Source of the DNA: Paramecium sonneborni
Taxonomy: Eukaryota; Ciliophora; Oligohymenophorea; Peniculida; Parameciidae
NCBI GenBank assembly: GCA_905182985.1
Contig: CAJJDN010000011.1
Location: forward strand, 310,001-374,000
Length of the DNA stretch: 64,000 nt
Direction: 5' to 3'
This document shows positions 62,901 to 64,000 of this stretch, piece by piece. The position numbers and the translations under genes were made by a program. Under the pieces are notes generated by a model. The model made no database searches and had not been told where the DNA came from. It was given only the letters and a program-made list of their open reading frames with translations. How positions within the stretch are numbered: the stretch's first letter is position 1; each line of letters starts with the position of its first letter.

Positions 62901-63174
62901 TCTAATCATTAAAACTATCAATATTTTCACTCCATTTCTAACTTAATTTTATTTCATCTTTATGAGTTAACTATCTCCCAAGAAGCATCTAAACATAAAT
63001 TTCATATTTTTATAGAAATTTGGCAATAACTCTGAATTCCTTAACTTACTTAGTATCAATAGTTTTATCTCTCTCTCTTTTAGATCGAACAAAATTTTCA
63101 AAATTATCGATACTTTACACCTTACTTTGATTAGAAAGTATTTCACTTGAAGGCGACAAAGAAAAATAACTCAT
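53997..63174 (-). CDS. Giant protein: TMEM16/anoctamin fused to a long C-terminal region
   Basis: One frame from ATG 63174 to TGA 53999-53997. Five introns (62878-62854, 58542-58520 with AAG end, 55230-55205, 54868-54844, 54102-54078) leave 9,054 nt, 3,018 codons. Residues 1-680 are cytosolic and unrecognised. The anoctamin core follows: WSTPINQICEYYGEKIGLYF near 690, then many hydrophobic helices (LLYYVKKIPIFKY; LLSIFGYTFPFSFFLLWVQN) and YYLQRPWPQNNSTLGVWNSI near 1050, with GNELILIYLTFLISNFMMNF. Anoctamins are calcium-activated chloride channels or lipid scramblases. After the membrane part (about 1145) the frame simply continues: a charged linker, a segment weakly like a protein kinase (residues about 1545-1830, with CGDINLSSFIL), and helical repeats to the end. 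No stop separates them. Two genes with a missed stop remain possible. Confidence 0.7.
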
Positions 63175-63367
63175 ATATTTAATTCACAAATTTAAATATA
63201 AATGTTGCATTATTTAGCTTTATTATTTTAAGCGATGAAATGATTTTATTATCACAAAATATGAATAGCTTTTATTTTAAAAGGATTTCATTGAAAAAGT
63301 TATAATTCAATTACAATAATATTATTTAATAAGATAATTGATGAGAATAAAAACGGAATTATCAAAA

Positions 63368-63689
63368 TCATGACTCTATGTTACTGATTTAAAATTTAAC
63401 ATTTCTATATATATTATCAACCATTTCTCTAAAGACATTTAACAAACATTCCTTTTCAGTAATTGTTATATTTGCATTCTCAATTTCATCTGCCATCAAA
63501 TCAATATCTTCTAACATTTTCTTTATATTTCTCATAAAATAAATTGAGCTTGGAAATAATTATTTCTTTATCTACATCTTATTCATCATTTCTAACAGAT
63601 TTACTAATTAATTTCTATTCTTTTTAGATTTAATCTAAAATTTCATCTTAACTTTTCTCTTTTTTTTCTTTAAGTATTAATCTCATCAT
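63368..63689 (-). CDS. Small unknown protein, about 98 residues
   Basis: The start MMRLILKEKKEKSQDEILDQ lies in one frame and the end LEDIDLMADEIENANITITE, KECLLNVFREMVDNIY lies in the next. A 25-nt intron at about 63584-63560, starting GTT and ending TAG, joins them and gives a whole number of codons. It is a short helical, charged protein of the kind seen in small complex subunits. Family not recognised; splice inferred. Confidence 0.45.
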
Positions 63690-63738
63690 ATCCTTTCATA
63701 ATTATTTAATCAGAAAAATTTATATTGATGTAAAAACA

Positions 63739-64000
63739 ATGTCATATTTACAATCAAATAAATTTATCCAATAATCCCAATTTGTTTAAATAAATTTAAA
63801 AGATCCTATTATAATTTAGATATATTACCTCATAAAATACGATTGTATCAATTGTTGATTAAAAATAGTAATGTTTCCAAAAGAGAGCATGAGCTAAATA
63901 AATAAATCTAAAAAAGAATTGTAAAATACTGAAAATAAACATTGCAATATTTTTACTAGAATATTTAATGTCTAAGTTACAATATTGATATCCTAAAATA
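63739..64000 (+). CDS. Start of an unknown gene, cut by the window end
   Basis: ATG 63739 opens MSYLQSNKFIQQSQFVQ. Further on another frame reads like protein (YNLDILPHKIRLYQLLIKNS and SKREHELNKQIQKRI), so an intron lies between them, perhaps within 63780-63800. The exon structure is not resolved and the gene runs past 64000. No family recognised. Confidence 0.35.

Noticed and set aside
1..64000. CRISPR arrays, bacterial operons, insertion sequences or ribosomal RNA genes.
   Set aside because: None seen. The window is eukaryotic macronuclear DNA; repeats present are short AT microsatellites and the contig overlap. No telomeric repeats were seen at either end.

Overview
This window is macronuclear DNA of a ciliate, almost certainly a Paramecium. 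It is very AT-rich, TAA and TAG are read as glutamine inside conserved proteins, and TGA is the only stop codon that gives intact gene models. Genes are separated by tens to a few hundred bases and carry introns of about 20-33 nt that start GTA and end TAG or, often here, AAG. I found these introns by eye; in most models the total coding length divides by three, ends at TGA and keeps family motifs in register. Species and scaffold cannot be fixed from the sequence.

Layout. 1-9.2 kb: a 5'-truncated unknown gene, an unknown Ser-rich gene, a tubulin tyrosine ligase-like gene (-), a doubtful gene (-) and telomerase reverse transcriptase (TERT, -). 9.2-16.4 kb: bZIP factor, COA5/PET191, tRNA-Asn(GTT), a PP2C-like protein, a small unknown gene, a Rab GTPase, a possible axonemal protein and a HPC2/ubinuclein (HUN) protein. 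16.4-24.3 kb: fimbrin, an ERF4/golgin-A7-like protein, coiled-coil proteins, proteasome subunit alpha-1 and a Dpy-30 protein. 24.3-32.2 kb: an unknown gene with a CaaX-like end, a coiled-coil gene printed twice on either side of an N (assembly artefact), a class I histone deacetylase and a very large COX5B-like protein. 32.7-47.5 kb: an RRM-like, probably mitochondrial protein, a B-box/WD40 protein, CFAP65-like, Cdh1/Fizzy-related and two coiled-coil or unknown genes. 47.7-53.2 kb: SCP2-type thiolase, secreted class 3 lipase, a small MGCGSS protein, a gene-poor stretch and GID8. 54.0-63.2 kb: a single 9.2-kb reading frame that begins as a TMEM16/anoctamin and continues without a stop into about 1,900 further residues. 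A small gene and the start of another close the window.

The genes do not form one pathway. Several cilium or cytoskeleton genes (TTLL, CFAP65, Dpy-30, fimbrin, coiled-coils), chromatin genes (HDAC, HUN), protein-turnover genes (proteasome, Cdh1, GID8) and respiratory-chain genes (COA5, COX5B) are interleaved, as expected for a gene-dense ciliate chromosome. The most notable points are the anoctamin fusion frame, the frequent AAG 3' splice sites, the poly-Q tail written in TAA codons on the COX5B-like protein, and the duplicated segment around the N at 27533.
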